Shown here: positions 1 through 7,491 of the stretch, in pieces
Layout: the number at the start of each line of letters is the position of its first letter
How positions within the stretch are numbered: position 1 is the stretch's first letter
Source: a virus
Reading direction: 5' to 3' (one strand)
DNA length: 26,822 nucleotides
Virus record (IMG/VR): IMGVR_UViG_3300030329_003710
Location: 1 to 26,822 of that record
Notes under the pieces: generated by a model
The model's database searches: none
Told to the model about the DNA's origin: nothing
What the model saw: the letters and a program-made list of their open reading frames with translations, nothing else
Position numbers and translations under genes: made by a program

Positions 1-647
1 GAGCACACCATACCGGCGCTCCTCACAAGCGGGACAGGATGTGGATTGTGGGTTCCCACTCCGAGCGCGAGCGAGGACGCAGCAGGAACACCGGACGGGA
101 AAATGCAATGGATGCTGACCCATGCAATGAAAAGCGGATTTTCGAATCGAGCGCAATACGAGGAGAGCAAGGATGGGAATGCAAAGAATGCGGGCTGCCA
201 GTTATGGACGGGTGCAGACATTACCACGGAGAGTGGCAATGCAATGACTGTGGAGAATGGACATACCCCTTTCAGTTTGAGTTCAAAGAAGGTTGTCAAC
301 TATGCGGATCTCCGAATGTTTCCTACCCCGACATCCAGAGACTGGAAGGATGGACCGGGAATGAGCCTAGAAAGCAAGAACCCAGACGGCAGCGTCAGGA
401 AGCGGGACGATCTGCTACCGAGAAGACTTTTTGCGCAGGGCAACACTGGTGGGCAACTGAACCCGGACTTCGTGGAGTGGTTGATGGGATGGATTATCGG
501 GATGACATCCACGGAACCTCTGAACCCGGATCGGTTCCGCGCTTGGCAACGGGCATTCGTTCCAGGGTTGGAAGACTCAAGGCAATCGGAAACGGACAGG
601 TCCCAGCCTGCGCAGCATTAGCTTGGAGAATTTTAACACAACCATGA
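1..647 (+). CDS. DNA methyltransferase, C-terminal part, 5'-truncated and apparently frame-shifted
   Basis: This looks like the C-terminal part of a phage DNA (probably cytosine) methyltransferase; the catalytic N-terminal part lies before the window. Frame 1 is open from base 1 and reads PTPSASEDAAGTPDGKMQWM, FPTPTSRDWKDGPG and GGQLNPDFVEWLMGW, all familiar from the C-terminal halves of phage methyltransferases. It stops at 621. The usual terminal block (PRLATGI, then RVGRLKAIGNGQVP and ALAWRIL) lies in frame 3 and ends at the TGA at 645-647. That TGA overlaps the next gene's ATG, as in the following genes, so the frame-3 end looks like the true gene end. A change of frame by -1 (or +2) between about 505 and 537 would join the parts. 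A disabling indel, an assembly error or recoding could explain it; I see no clear slippery heptamer. Methyltransferase identity is fairly sure; whether it works is not. Confidence 0.62.
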   Translation, partial: AHHTGAPHKRDRMWIVGSHSERERGRSRNTGRENAMDADPCNEKRIFESSAIRGEQGWECKECGLPVMDGCRHYHGEWQCNDCGEWTYPFQFEFKEGCQLCGSPNVSYPDIQRLEGWTGNEPRKQEPRRQRQEAGRSATEKTFCAGQHWWATEPGLRGVVDGMDYRDDIHGTSEPGSVPRLATGIRSRVGRLKAIGNGQVPACAALAWRILTQP

Positions 648-841
648 GCAAAAGAGTGTCAGCAGAAGAGATTAAGGCAGCGTGCGACAAGTTTTTGGAG
701 TCGCGTGGAGAAAAGAAAGTGACCTTCCGCGATAGCGTTAACAAATGGGTCGAAAGCGGGCGCAAAAAACAGGCTGTGCCCCGAAATACGCAGAGTCTTG
801 AGAAATTTGCGCAGGAGGTAGAGCGGGATTCACAGCAATGA
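644..841 (+). CDS. small charged hypothetical phage protein
   Basis: This is a 65-residue, highly charged, probably helical protein (starts MSKRVSAEEIKAACDKF) with no family I recognise. The ATG at 644 is preferred over an in-frame TTG at 623 because it overlaps the TGA of the upstream methyltransferase frame (ATGA). Its own TGA overlaps the next ATG in the same way. A GGAG lies about 15 bases upstream, too far to be an ideal ribosome-binding site, so translational coupling is likely. Its place before the terminase would suit a small DNA-binding or terminase-accessory protein, but the sequence does not show this. Confidence 0.6.
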   Translation: MSKRVSAEEIKAACDKFLESRGEKKVTFRDSVNKWVESGRKKQAVPRNTQSLEKFAQEVERDSQQ

Positions 842-1059
842 ATATTACATTCAGAGCGCCGGACCATTTAAGGGAGCGCACGGTTTATTCCTTAGAGCGA
901 GCCCCAGTAGCAGGCGAGCGCGTGGAAGTCATCTGGACAGAATTCTGTGACGACAAGGAAAGGGACGTAAGCAAGGGATTCAGCGGGGTCGTTGACAAGG
1001 TGTGGTTCACCTACCGCGACAAGACAGCGGATCATTCGTGCGTGGTTTATCTCAAATGA
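838..1059 (+). CDS. small hypothetical phage protein
   Basis: This 73-residue protein has alternating hydrophobic and charged residues (for example ERVEVIWTEF and SGVVDKVWFTYRDK), which suggests a small beta-rich fold. I do not recognise the family. The start overlaps the previous stop as ATGA, and the stop overlaps the next start as ATGA, so it sits inside a translationally coupled cluster. No signal peptide or membrane segment is visible. Its reality rests on the clean overlaps and lack of a competing frame; its function is unknown. Confidence 0.6.
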   Translation: MNITFRAPDHLRERTVYSLERAPVAGERVEVIWTEFCDDKERDVSKGFSGVVDKVWFTYRDKTADHSCVVYLK

Positions 1060-1307
1060 CAGAAGAAACACTAAACGACGCAGGATTGCTTACGGAGAAT
1101 GCCGTTGTTCTGGGCATCGATAGCGCCGTGCTGGGTTACACGGACCCTGGGATTCTGGTCTACAGTTACCAGAAGCTGATTGATCATTTTGTGGAAGAGC
1201 AGGAAATGGATGTTGGGGTCGCTTACGAGTACGTTGATTTCAATGTCCTGCCCCTGGCATCGTATCGCGACGGGTTTGTGTTGGTTTACGGGATGCGAGA
1301 CGAATGA
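1056..1307 (+). CDS. small acidic hypothetical phage protein
   Basis: This is an 83-residue acidic protein. The order of its motifs (AVVLGIDSAVLGYTDPGILV, then YSYQKLIDHFVEEQEMD, then YEYVDFNV) resembles a small family of unknown function that is common in tailed-phage genomes, where a YDxxK-like helix precedes a short DFN motif. That resemblance is from memory and is moderate. The ATG at 1056 gives an ATGA overlap with the upstream gene and is preferred over an in-frame upstream start at 1002, which would run far into the previous gene. It also overlaps the next gene by four bases. Confidence 0.6.
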   Translation: MTEETLNDAGLLTENAVVLGIDSAVLGYTDPGILVYSYQKLIDHFVEEQEMDVGVAYEYVDFNVLPLASYRDGFVLVYGMRDE

Positions 1308-1813
1308 CGTATTCAATCACGCTTGATGGCAAGGATGTTGCTCTTGCAAGGCAGGTGGGCGAAGAACGTCACCAGCGCAACCAATTGCGGGGCAGCAAGA
1401 ACCTGCGCACAAGTCCCAGGTCAGACGTTGAGATCAACATTGAAGGGTTTGCCGGGGAGGTCGCGTTTGCCCGCATGTTTGATTGCGAATTGGACACAGG
1501 TGAAGCGCTCCGGGTGCATGACACCACGCTGCATGATGTCACCGTCGATGTGAAGACGTTCAAGTGGGAGAAGTCAAACTTGCTGGTGCCCGCAAACAAG
1601 AAGCACAAGCAGTGTGAGATTTACGTTCAGATGCTGGGATCAATGCCGACCTATACCTTTGCAGGCTGGGCGACAAATCACGACGTCTTTGACCGGGAGC
1701 CGGAAAAGTATCCGCTTGAGCGACTGAATTTTGTGGTGAGGAAGCACGAATTGCGTCTGCCGGAAGAGCTATTTGGCATGCATCGCGACGAATTGCGCAA
1801 ATTGGTTGAATAA
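1304..1813 (+). CDS. PD-(D/E)XK nuclease-like protein
   Basis: This 169-residue protein has the layout of a small restriction-endonuclease-like fold. An N-terminal helix carries the acidic residue of a GxxGEVAFARMF motif (E52). Next comes a strand with DVTVDVKTFKW, giving D82-x-K84, the typical catalytic D/E-x-K. Later strands (NLLVPANKK, CEIYVQML and YTFAGWAT) follow the order seen in phage PD-(D/E)XK proteins that read as nucleases without close relatives. It would cleave DNA, with unknown specificity. It sits three genes downstream of the methyltransferase remnant and directly before the terminase, with ATGA coupling to the gene before and TAAATG to the terminase. It could be a packaging or recombination nuclease rather than a restriction partner. 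Confidence 0.55.
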   Translation: MTYSITLDGKDVALARQVGEERHQRNQLRGSKNLRTSPRSDVEINIEGFAGEVAFARMFDCELDTGEALRVHDTTLHDVTVDVKTFKWEKSNLLVPANKKHKQCEIYVQMLGSMPTYTFAGWATNHDVFDREPEKYPLERLNFVVRKHELRLPEELFGMHRDELRKLVE

Positions 1814-3535
1814 ATGCTGAATTGGCAAAAGCACCCGGTCCTGACTCCTCCCACTGCCAAGCAATTGGCGACGATGGACGCGGAAAAGGTGCTGGCTTTG
1901 CACACCCAGTATCACGCGGCAATCCGTAACGCGGCAGACGACCCGCTGAATTGCGGATTCCAGATGCCGCACTGGGACGCAGCGGATGAACTGATGACCG
2001 GGGAGGATGCAACCAACGAGTTGATTGTCCTGGGCGGGAACCGGTCTGGAAAAACGGTTTACGGTGCGCGAAGCATTATTCGCGCAGCGATTGAGAACGA
2101 TGGCGCTCTGATTTTTGCGTTTTCGCAGAACGCAGAGGTAAGCGTTCGCCAGGTGCAAAACACGGTCTACGAGTGGTTGCCGCCTGAATTGCGCAAGACT
2201 TCGCGCAGCAAAAACCACTACGTCTCTTTTAAGAAAGCAACCGGGTTCTCAAATGCGCAGCTTATCCTGCCAAATGATTCCCAGATTGTCTTCAAGCATT
2301 ACAGTCAGTTCCAGCAGGACCAATCAATCCTCGAGGGCGCTGAACTGGGGAGCTTCAATGAAAACTTTGTCAACTGGGGCGTCTGGTTGGACGAATATCT
2401 GCTTGGACCGGAACTGATCAACACGTTGCGGTTTCGTTTGGCGACCAGGAACGCAAAAATGCTCCTGACGTTTACGCCGATCTATGGATACACGGAAACG
2501 GTGCGGGAGTTTTTGCACCAGGCAAAGACTGTCGAGCAGGTGCCTGCCGAATTGTTAAAGAATGAACGTGTGCCAGTGATCCAGCGCAGCAAGAACAGGG
2601 ACGCGAGCATTGTCTATTTTCACTCAATCAACAATCCGTTTGGAGGATACGAGCGCATTGCAAACGACCTGCAAAACCGCCCTCGGGATGAGATCCTGAC
2701 CCGCGCCTACGGAGTGCCGGTGCGCTCCTCAACCACCGTCTTTCCAAACTTTTCTCGCGAAACAAACGTCGTCTCTCCTGAAAGCATACCGCAGAAAAAC
2801 GTCACGCGGTATCAATTGATTGACCCTGGCGGCAGCAAGAACTGGTTTTGCGTGTGGGTTGCTGTCGATGCTTCTGGGACGTGGTGGGTGTACCGCGAAT
2901 TTCCAGATGACGAGGACTGGGTTGAGCATCGCGAGGGCAAATACCGCCCGGGACCAGGGGCAAAAGGGCGAGGACTAGGCATTCGCGATTTTGTGAAGCT
3001 CTTCTACCAGTTGGAAGGAGGTGTCGTCACAGAACATTCTGATGGTCGTGTCACGTCAGACACCCGGGATCAGGGAGAAACGATTCACGAACGGATAATT
3101 GATCCGCGCATGTGCAAGATTCAGACACCCAGCAAAAACGGCGGAAGCGAAAGCATCCTGAGCAACCTGGACGACTTGGACTTTATTTGCCTGCCGTCTG
3201 CGTTTCCTGCTGGCGACCGGGGGCATGAGATTGAGCAGGGACTACAAGCGCTCAACAACCTGATGGCATACGACCGAAACCGGGAGATCGATAGCCTCAA
3301 CCGTCCTCACTTCTATGTGTCGCAGAATTGCCGCAACTTGTTGCATTCGTTGGGCGAATACACAGGCGAAGAGGGGCTGAAGGAAGCGACCAAAGATCCG
3401 ATTGATTGCATTCGGTATGGAGCAATTACCGGCATCTATCACATCGACGAGGCAGAATTGAACCCGAAATCCACCGGCACAATCAGTTACGGCTCGCCCC
3501 GTAGCGCACAACGCAAAGGAACAATTACATGGTAA
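1814..3535 (+). CDS. terL: terminase large subunit
   Basis: This is the DNA-packaging motor, an ATPase plus headful or end-cutting nuclease acting at the procapsid portal. The 573 residues have the expected domains. The N-terminal ATPase has Walker A GGNRSGKT (74-81), Walker B VWLDE (190-194) and the coupling motif LLTFTP (about 217-222). The C-terminal RNase H-like nuclease has acidic residues in QLIDPGG (D337), IIDPRM (D430) and PIDCIRYG (D531). The length is slightly above the common 450-550. The start ATG follows the upstream TAA directly, with no obvious Shine-Dalgarno, so it is probably read by coupling. The stop overlaps the next gene's ATG by seven bases. No small terminase subunit is recognisable upstream. 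Confidence 0.95.
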   Translation: MLNWQKHPVLTPPTAKQLATMDAEKVLALHTQYHAAIRNAADDPLNCGFQMPHWDAADELMTGEDATNELIVLGGNRSGKTVYGARSIIRAAIENDGALIFAFSQNAEVSVRQVQNTVYEWLPPELRKTSRSKNHYVSFKKATGFSNAQLILPNDSQIVFKHYSQFQQDQSILEGAELGSFNENFVNWGVWLDEYLLGPELINTLRFRLATRNAKMLLTFTPIYGYTETVREFLHQAKTVEQVPAELLKNERVPVIQRSKNRDASIVYFHSINNPFGGYERIANDLQNRPRDEILTRAYGVPVRSSTTVFPNFSRETNVVSPESIPQKNVTRYQLIDPGGSKNWFCVWVAVDASGTWWVYREFPDDEDWVEHREGKYRPGPGAKGRGLGIRDFVKLFYQLEGGVVTEHSDGRVTSDTRDQGETIHERIIDPRMCKIQTPSKNGGSESILSNLDDLDFICLPSAFPAGDRGHEIEQGLQALNNLMAYDRNREIDSLNRPHFYVSQNCRNLLHSLGEYTGEEGLKEATKDPIDCIRYGAITGIYHIDEAELNPKSTGTISYGSPRSAQRKGTITW

Positions 3536-3984
3536 CGCAGGACAATTCGCAAGAGGCAGGTGACCAGGATCTCCAGCAAAAGGATGTCATGAAACTGATG
3601 AGTATTTCCGGTTCAACCATGAAAAAGATCAGGGACAAGCACTTGGCGTCTTCTGACTGGTATTACGACTCATCCCGACCCGGCAAAGCTCGCATTATGT
3701 ACCGTCCGACTGGGGTTGCTAAGATAAAGGTACATCATGCTGCGGCGAAAGTGTTGCCACTAATGGTTCCACGCTTCTGCCGCGCAGTCGTTTTGAAATT
3801 TGCACAGAATCCAAAGGTTGTCATGGCACGGATCGAACTTCCAACGGGCGAATGGGTCAAAGGACCGGTTTTCGTCACGGAAAAGATCAAGCAATACCTG
3901 GTGCCAGGCAAACCCATGAAGGTTCAATTAATTGAGGATGAAAATGGAAACCGATCATACCGGCACGAAAAACTTTGTCCTTGA
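3529..3984 (+). CDS. putative helix-turn-helix phage protein
   Basis: This 151-residue basic protein has an N-terminal segment (KDVMKLMSISGSTMKKIRD, about residues 18-36) followed by a strand-turn with YYDSSRPGKARIMYRPTGV. This looks like a winged helix-turn-helix of the MerR or excisionase kind. The C-terminal half has beta-like segments. Start ATG 3529 has AAGGA about eight bases upstream and overlaps the terminase stop. It could be a packaging accessory (small-terminase-like) or a regulator. No catalytic motif is visible. The fold assignment is by eye only. Confidence 0.6.
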   Translation: MVTQDNSQEAGDQDLQQKDVMKLMSISGSTMKKIRDKHLASSDWYYDSSRPGKARIMYRPTGVAKIKVHHAAAKVLPLMVPRFCRAVVLKFAQNPKVVMARIELPTGEWVKGPVFVTEKIKQYLVPGKPMKVQLIEDENGNRSYRHEKLCP

Positions 3985-4201
3985 GCACTCAGACCGGTTT
4001 CTGAGCTGGGATTACGTCTACATGCGAGTGCGTCTCGCAGTCCTGGGGTCTGTTGAGGAGCGGACTCTGGAAGACATAGGCACCAGCACCGGCAGGGATG
4101 CCAGGTGGGCATATAAGCTCATCAACAACGCAAAGAAACGGTTGGCAGGGCAGCATGATGATGCTGACCCCGCTGATTGTGAGTATTCCCAAGCAAGTTA
4201 A
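3944..4201 (+). CDS. small protein with sigma-region-4-like helix-turn-helix
   Basis: This 85-residue protein has a central segment TLEDIGTSTGRDARWAYKLI followed by NNAKKRLAG. The pattern resembles the helix-turn-helix of sigma-70 region 4 (TLEEIG, then a recognition helix and a basic tail). The start chosen is ATG 3944, with GAGG at 3934-3937 at good spacing; ATG 3938 and TTG 3932 in the same frame are too close to that GAGG. It overlaps the preceding gene by about 40 bases and the following one by about 47. It may be a DNA-binding protein, possibly the small terminase or a late-gene regulator; neither is shown. Confidence 0.5.
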   Translation: METDHTGTKNFVLEHSDRFLSWDYVYMRVRLAVLGSVEERTLEDIGTSTGRDARWAYKLINNAKKRLAGQHDDADPADCEYSQAS

Positions 4202-4478
4202 AATAGCGGGTTCTACTATCCGCGTAGTATTTCGGGATTATCCCGACAATGCTTTGTTTGGCGAATGGTCGCTGGACGACAAGACCATTTATTTGCGCAA
4301 GGGCATTCCGCTCGAGGTCGCAGAGGTCACGCTTTATCACGAAATGCTCCACGCCGCCCTGGAACTTGGGGGCGTAGCGTTTTTTCCAGACTTCCCGGAC
4401 GAACCAGTGGTCCGGGCATTAGAACATCTCTTTTTGCCCGCATACGACGCAGTGCGCGAACGCATTGCCAACTCTTAA
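4155..4478 (+). CDS. small HExxH metallopeptidase-like protein
   Basis: This 107-residue protein carries HEMLHAALELGG, a gluzincin-type zinc-binding HExxH motif (H62, E63, H66). Before it are strands with IRVVFRDYP and GEWSLDDKTIYLRKG. This is the reduced layout of phage SprT-, WSS1- or ImmA-like minimal peptidases, where a glycine or aspartate after the motif precedes the third ligand. FFPDFPDEPVVRALEHLF follows and could supply an acidic ligand. Three consecutive ATG codons (4155, 4158, 4161) can start it; GGCAGGG lies just upstream of the first. Its substrate is unknown. Its place between terminase and portal suggests a role in assembly or in disarming a host factor, which is inference. 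Confidence 0.6.
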   Translation: MMMLTPLIVSIPKQVKIAGSTIRVVFRDYPDNALFGEWSLDDKTIYLRKGIPLEVAEVTLYHEMLHAALELGGVAFFPDFPDEPVVRALEHLFLPAYDAVRERIANS

Positions 4479-4490
4479 TGCAGATATGTT

Positions 4491-5414
4491 GTGGCAAAAA
4501 CAAACAAACCAAGGTTCACCGTAAACCGCAGGTATGCAGTCCCTGTAATTACTTTTGAAGATCCCATTGGAACAACCGGAAAAGCGCGGATTCTATTGCA
4601 GTTTGACGAGCACTGGGACAACCCGCACAGCGATCAGGATCTGATCCGCAAGCACATGCAGGAAGCGGTCGAGGAAGGTGCTCCGATAATAAAAGGGGGC
4701 GACAGCCTATGTTGCATGCAGGGCCGATACGATGCCCGCAGAGCAAGAAAAGACATACGCCCGGAACACGATCACCCAAACTATTTGGACCGGCTCGTAG
4801 AAGGGTATGCTGAGTTTTGCGAGTTTGCTGCGCCCAATATTGCGTTCATGGGTCGCGGAAATCATGAGCTTTCGATCCTGAAGCACTTGGAGACTGACCT
4901 GATTGAGCGAATTGGCGAAAGACTTCGTGCCGCAGGATCTAAAGTTGTCACTGGCGGAATTGGAGGCTGGATTCTGGTCAAATTAAAAGTGACATCCACC
5001 CAAATAATCTCAGTGCCAATTTACTACACCCATGGAACGGGCGGAGGTGGTCCGGTCACAAAAGGCGTTATCCAGACCAATCGCCGCGCAGTTTACCTGC
5101 CGGACGCGCGAGTCATCATTTCCGGGCACATTCACGAAGAATGGGTCGTCACCCTTTGCCGGGAAAGGCTAAGCTCAAGAGGCAGAGTCTTTCTTGACGA
5201 GCAGAGCCACATTGTCAGCGCGACTTACAAGCAAGAGCACGACCCCGTTAACAGTTCCTGGCACTCTCAGATGGGGCGTCCGCCTAAACCTATCGGAGGC
5301 ACCTGGTTAGAGCTTAGTGTGATGAGAGACACGGATGGGGCGGTCAGGCAAATGGGCACAAACAGCAAATTGCCAATTCACAAGGTAGCGGTCAATGTGG
5401 TCCGGGCGAAGTAG
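4491..5414 (+). CDS. calcineurin-like metallophosphoesterase
   Basis: This 307-residue protein has all the conserved blocks of the two-metal calcineurin-like phosphoesterase fold in order: D39-x-H41 (FDEHWD), GGD (69-71), GNHE (123-126), the histidine of YTHG (H181) and GHIH (212-215). It should hydrolyse a phosphoester, perhaps nucleic acid or a nucleotide; the substrate cannot be read from the sequence. The start is GTG 4491, 12 bases after the upstream stop. No in-frame ATG fits before the conserved region, and there is no strong Shine-Dalgarno. It lies between the terminase group and the portal. All metal ligands are present, so it should be active. Confidence 0.88.
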   Translation: MAKTNKPRFTVNRRYAVPVITFEDPIGTTGKARILLQFDEHWDNPHSDQDLIRKHMQEAVEEGAPIIKGGDSLCCMQGRYDARRARKDIRPEHDHPNYLDRLVEGYAEFCEFAAPNIAFMGRGNHELSILKHLETDLIERIGERLRAAGSKVVTGGIGGWILVKLKVTSTQIISVPIYYTHGTGGGGPVTKGVIQTNRRAVYLPDARVIISGHIHEEWVVTLCRERLSSRGRVFLDEQSHIVSATYKQEHDPVNSSWHSQMGRPPKPIGGTWLELSVMRDTDGAVRQMGTNSKLPIHKVAVNVVRAK

Positions 5415-5439
5415 GGACTAAGCACGGTAAGGTAGCAGC

Positions 5440-7491
5440 GTGAGCGATACCGCACAGGTTTACGAAAGTGGTTCCCCAAAGGTTCGAGAACTGGCGCACA
5501 ACTACAAGGAGACTCTTGCCGAGCTGCATGGCTGGTTGGATCAGTGTCGTTTAAACTATGACGACCGGCGCAATATTTGGGCGGGGCAGCAGGACGATCT
5601 TCGCAAGGCAGGCGCAGATTGCGTCCCGTGGGAAGGGGCAAGCGATTCGCAGGCAATGGTGGTTTCGGAGCGCATCAACGCCTACGTCTCTCTTTGCATG
5701 TTTGCCCTGAACCGGGCGCACATCCGTGCTTATCCGGTGGAAGTCGGTGACGTTGCCCGCGCCAGGGTCGTCAGCGGATTTCTCAAATACATGCGAGACA
5801 GCTGGATTCCCGAATTCGCCCGCGAGATGGAACTGGCGAGCAACTACCTGTTTGAAAAGGGAATTTCGGTTACCTATGTCGGCTGGGAGCAGCGAGAGGT
5901 GACACGGTTGCAGACGATGAACCTGGAGCAGATTGCCGCAGTCTCTCCTGATTTTGTGGACATGCTGATGGAGGAGAGCAACGACGACGCTATCGTTGAA
6001 ATGCTGCAAACCGCTTTTCCAAAGCTCAAGACCAGCAGAGCAAAGAAAGCGCTGCGTCGATTACGCAAAGATGGAGTCGCTGACTTGCCGGTTTCGGTAA
6101 AAGGGATTGACCGTCCGTGCGTAAAGGCATTGGCAGCAGATTCAGAAGTATTTTTCCCCCACTACTGCACGGACCCGCAGACTGCTCCCTATATTCACTG
6201 GCGGGTGCTAATGACTCCCCAGGAATTGCTTGCCAAGGTTGCCACAGAAGGGTGGAACAAAAAATGGGCAGACACCGTCATCAAAACAATGCGCGGAGAC
6301 GGCACCAGGGACATTGGCGACCACTACGACGGTCCGCCGCTGGACAACACGGCGCATGACAATGACTTTATAGAGGTCATCTATACCTACCAACGGCTTA
6401 TCGCGGAGGATGGAGCAGAAGGCATCTATTGCACGGTGTGGCACCAACGTCACACAGTTGACAATGCTCACGCGAAATACGAGCTACTGAACGGGTTGGA
6501 CGATTATCCGTTTTTGGTGACGGAGCTGCACCGGGACAACAAGCGCATGTACGACGTGCGCAGCATGGTTGACCTCTTGCGCGGAACACAATGGCAAGTC
6601 AAAGCAGAGCGTGACGCTAGGATTGACCGAGCATCAATAGCAACTCTCCCACCGTCAAAGGGACCGGTTGGAAGACCTAAACCAGAATTTCGTCCTGGTG
6701 CGCACATTACAGAGCGCAGGGCGGGTGAGTATTCGTGGATGGAACCGCCTCCAATCGATTCTGGCAGTATTGAGGTGGAGCAGACACTTCTGCGTCAAGC
6801 TGACGAGATGGTTGGACTTTCTGATCCGGCGACAAATTCAGACGCTGCGGTGAAACGTGCGTTTTACCTCAATAAGTTTCTGGCGCATGTGCGCGATGTC
6901 ATTCGCCAGGCATACAAGGCATACCTGCGTTACGGACCGGACGAGGTTATGTTCCGGGTGTCAGGCGTCCCTGAACCGCAACAATTCCAGAAAGGTGATC
7001 CAGACACGCAGGACATGGACATTGCGATTCATTTCGATACGCAGATGTCTGATCCAGAAACTGTCGAGAAGAAGCTGCAAGGCATGCTTCAGCTCGTGCA
7101 ATATGACAGAACTGGAAAAATTGATGTCGAAAGCATGCTCGAGGTCGCTGCTGCCGCCATTGATCCCGTGTTGGCAGACCAGATCATTCAACCGCAGGAA
7201 GCAGGCGCAGCGAAAATTGCCCGGGACGTCGCAGAGGATCTCAGTATGATTTATGCTGGCGTTGAAGTAGGTGCCCGCCCGCAAGGGGCGCAAATTGCGA
7301 TGCAGATCGGGCAGAACTACATGCAGGTTCCAGACGTGCAGGAACGCTTGCAGCAGGACGAGGCGTTTTCTCAGCGCTTGGGCAAATATTTTGAGCAATA
7401 CCAATTCCAGCTCACGCAACAGCAGAATGCAGAGATTGGTCGTTTGGGGACGGAACCAGCCGCCTTCCAGGGCGTAAACGCGCAGCAATGA
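5440..7491 (+). CDS. portal protein (head-tail connector)
   Basis: The portal forms the dodecameric ring at the capsid vertex through which the terminase packs DNA. The 683-residue length and sequence pattern fit large podovirus-type portals. An N-terminal helical segment with WAGQQDDLRKAGADCVPWEGASDSQ precedes an alpha/beta core. Residues about 400-450 contain TLPPSKGPVGRP and PGAHITERR, and the helix after it has EQTLLRQADEMVGLSDPATN. The C-terminus is glutamine-rich and helical (about 590-683), like the barrel and crown. The start is GTG 5440 with AAGG about eight bases upstream. The stop overlaps the next ATG (ATGA). Its place after terminase and before scaffold and capsid supports the call. 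Confidence 0.88.
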   Translation: MSDTAQVYESGSPKVRELAHNYKETLAELHGWLDQCRLNYDDRRNIWAGQQDDLRKAGADCVPWEGASDSQAMVVSERINAYVSLCMFALNRAHIRAYPVEVGDVARARVVSGFLKYMRDSWIPEFAREMELASNYLFEKGISVTYVGWEQREVTRLQTMNLEQIAAVSPDFVDMLMEESNDDAIVEMLQTAFPKLKTSRAKKALRRLRKDGVADLPVSVKGIDRPCVKALAADSEVFFPHYCTDPQTAPYIHWRVLMTPQELLAKVATEGWNKKWADTVIKTMRGDGTRDIGDHYDGPPLDNTAHDNDFIEVIYTYQRLIAEDGAEGIYCTVWHQRHTVDNAHAKYELLNGLDDYPFLVTELHRDNKRMYDVRSMVDLLRGTQWQVKAERDARIDRASIATLPPSKGPVGRPKPEFRPGAHITERRAGEYSWMEPPPIDSGSIEVEQTLLRQADEMVGLSDPATNSDAAVKRAFYLNKFLAHVRDVIRQAYKAYLRYGPDEVMFRVSGVPEPQQFQKGDPDTQDMDIAIHFDTQMSDPETVEKKLQGMLQLVQYDRTGKIDVESMLEVAAAAIDPVLADQIIQPQEAGAAKIARDVAEDLSMIYAGVEVGARPQGAQIAMQIGQNYMQVPDVQERLQQDEAFSQRLGKYFEQYQFQLTQQQNAEIGRLGTEPAAFQGVNAQQ

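Noticed and set aside
39-500. Frame-3 open reading as an independent gene starting at 39
   Set aside because: Only its last part (after about 520) matches the methyltransferase family. Frame 1 carries the family motifs before that and is open from the window edge. The cysteine run is reported separately as a question.
500-540. Programmed -1 frameshift signal in the methyltransferase
   Set aside because: No X XXY YYZ slippery heptamer with a following stem is visible in the needed frame, so a mutation or sequence error is at least as likely.
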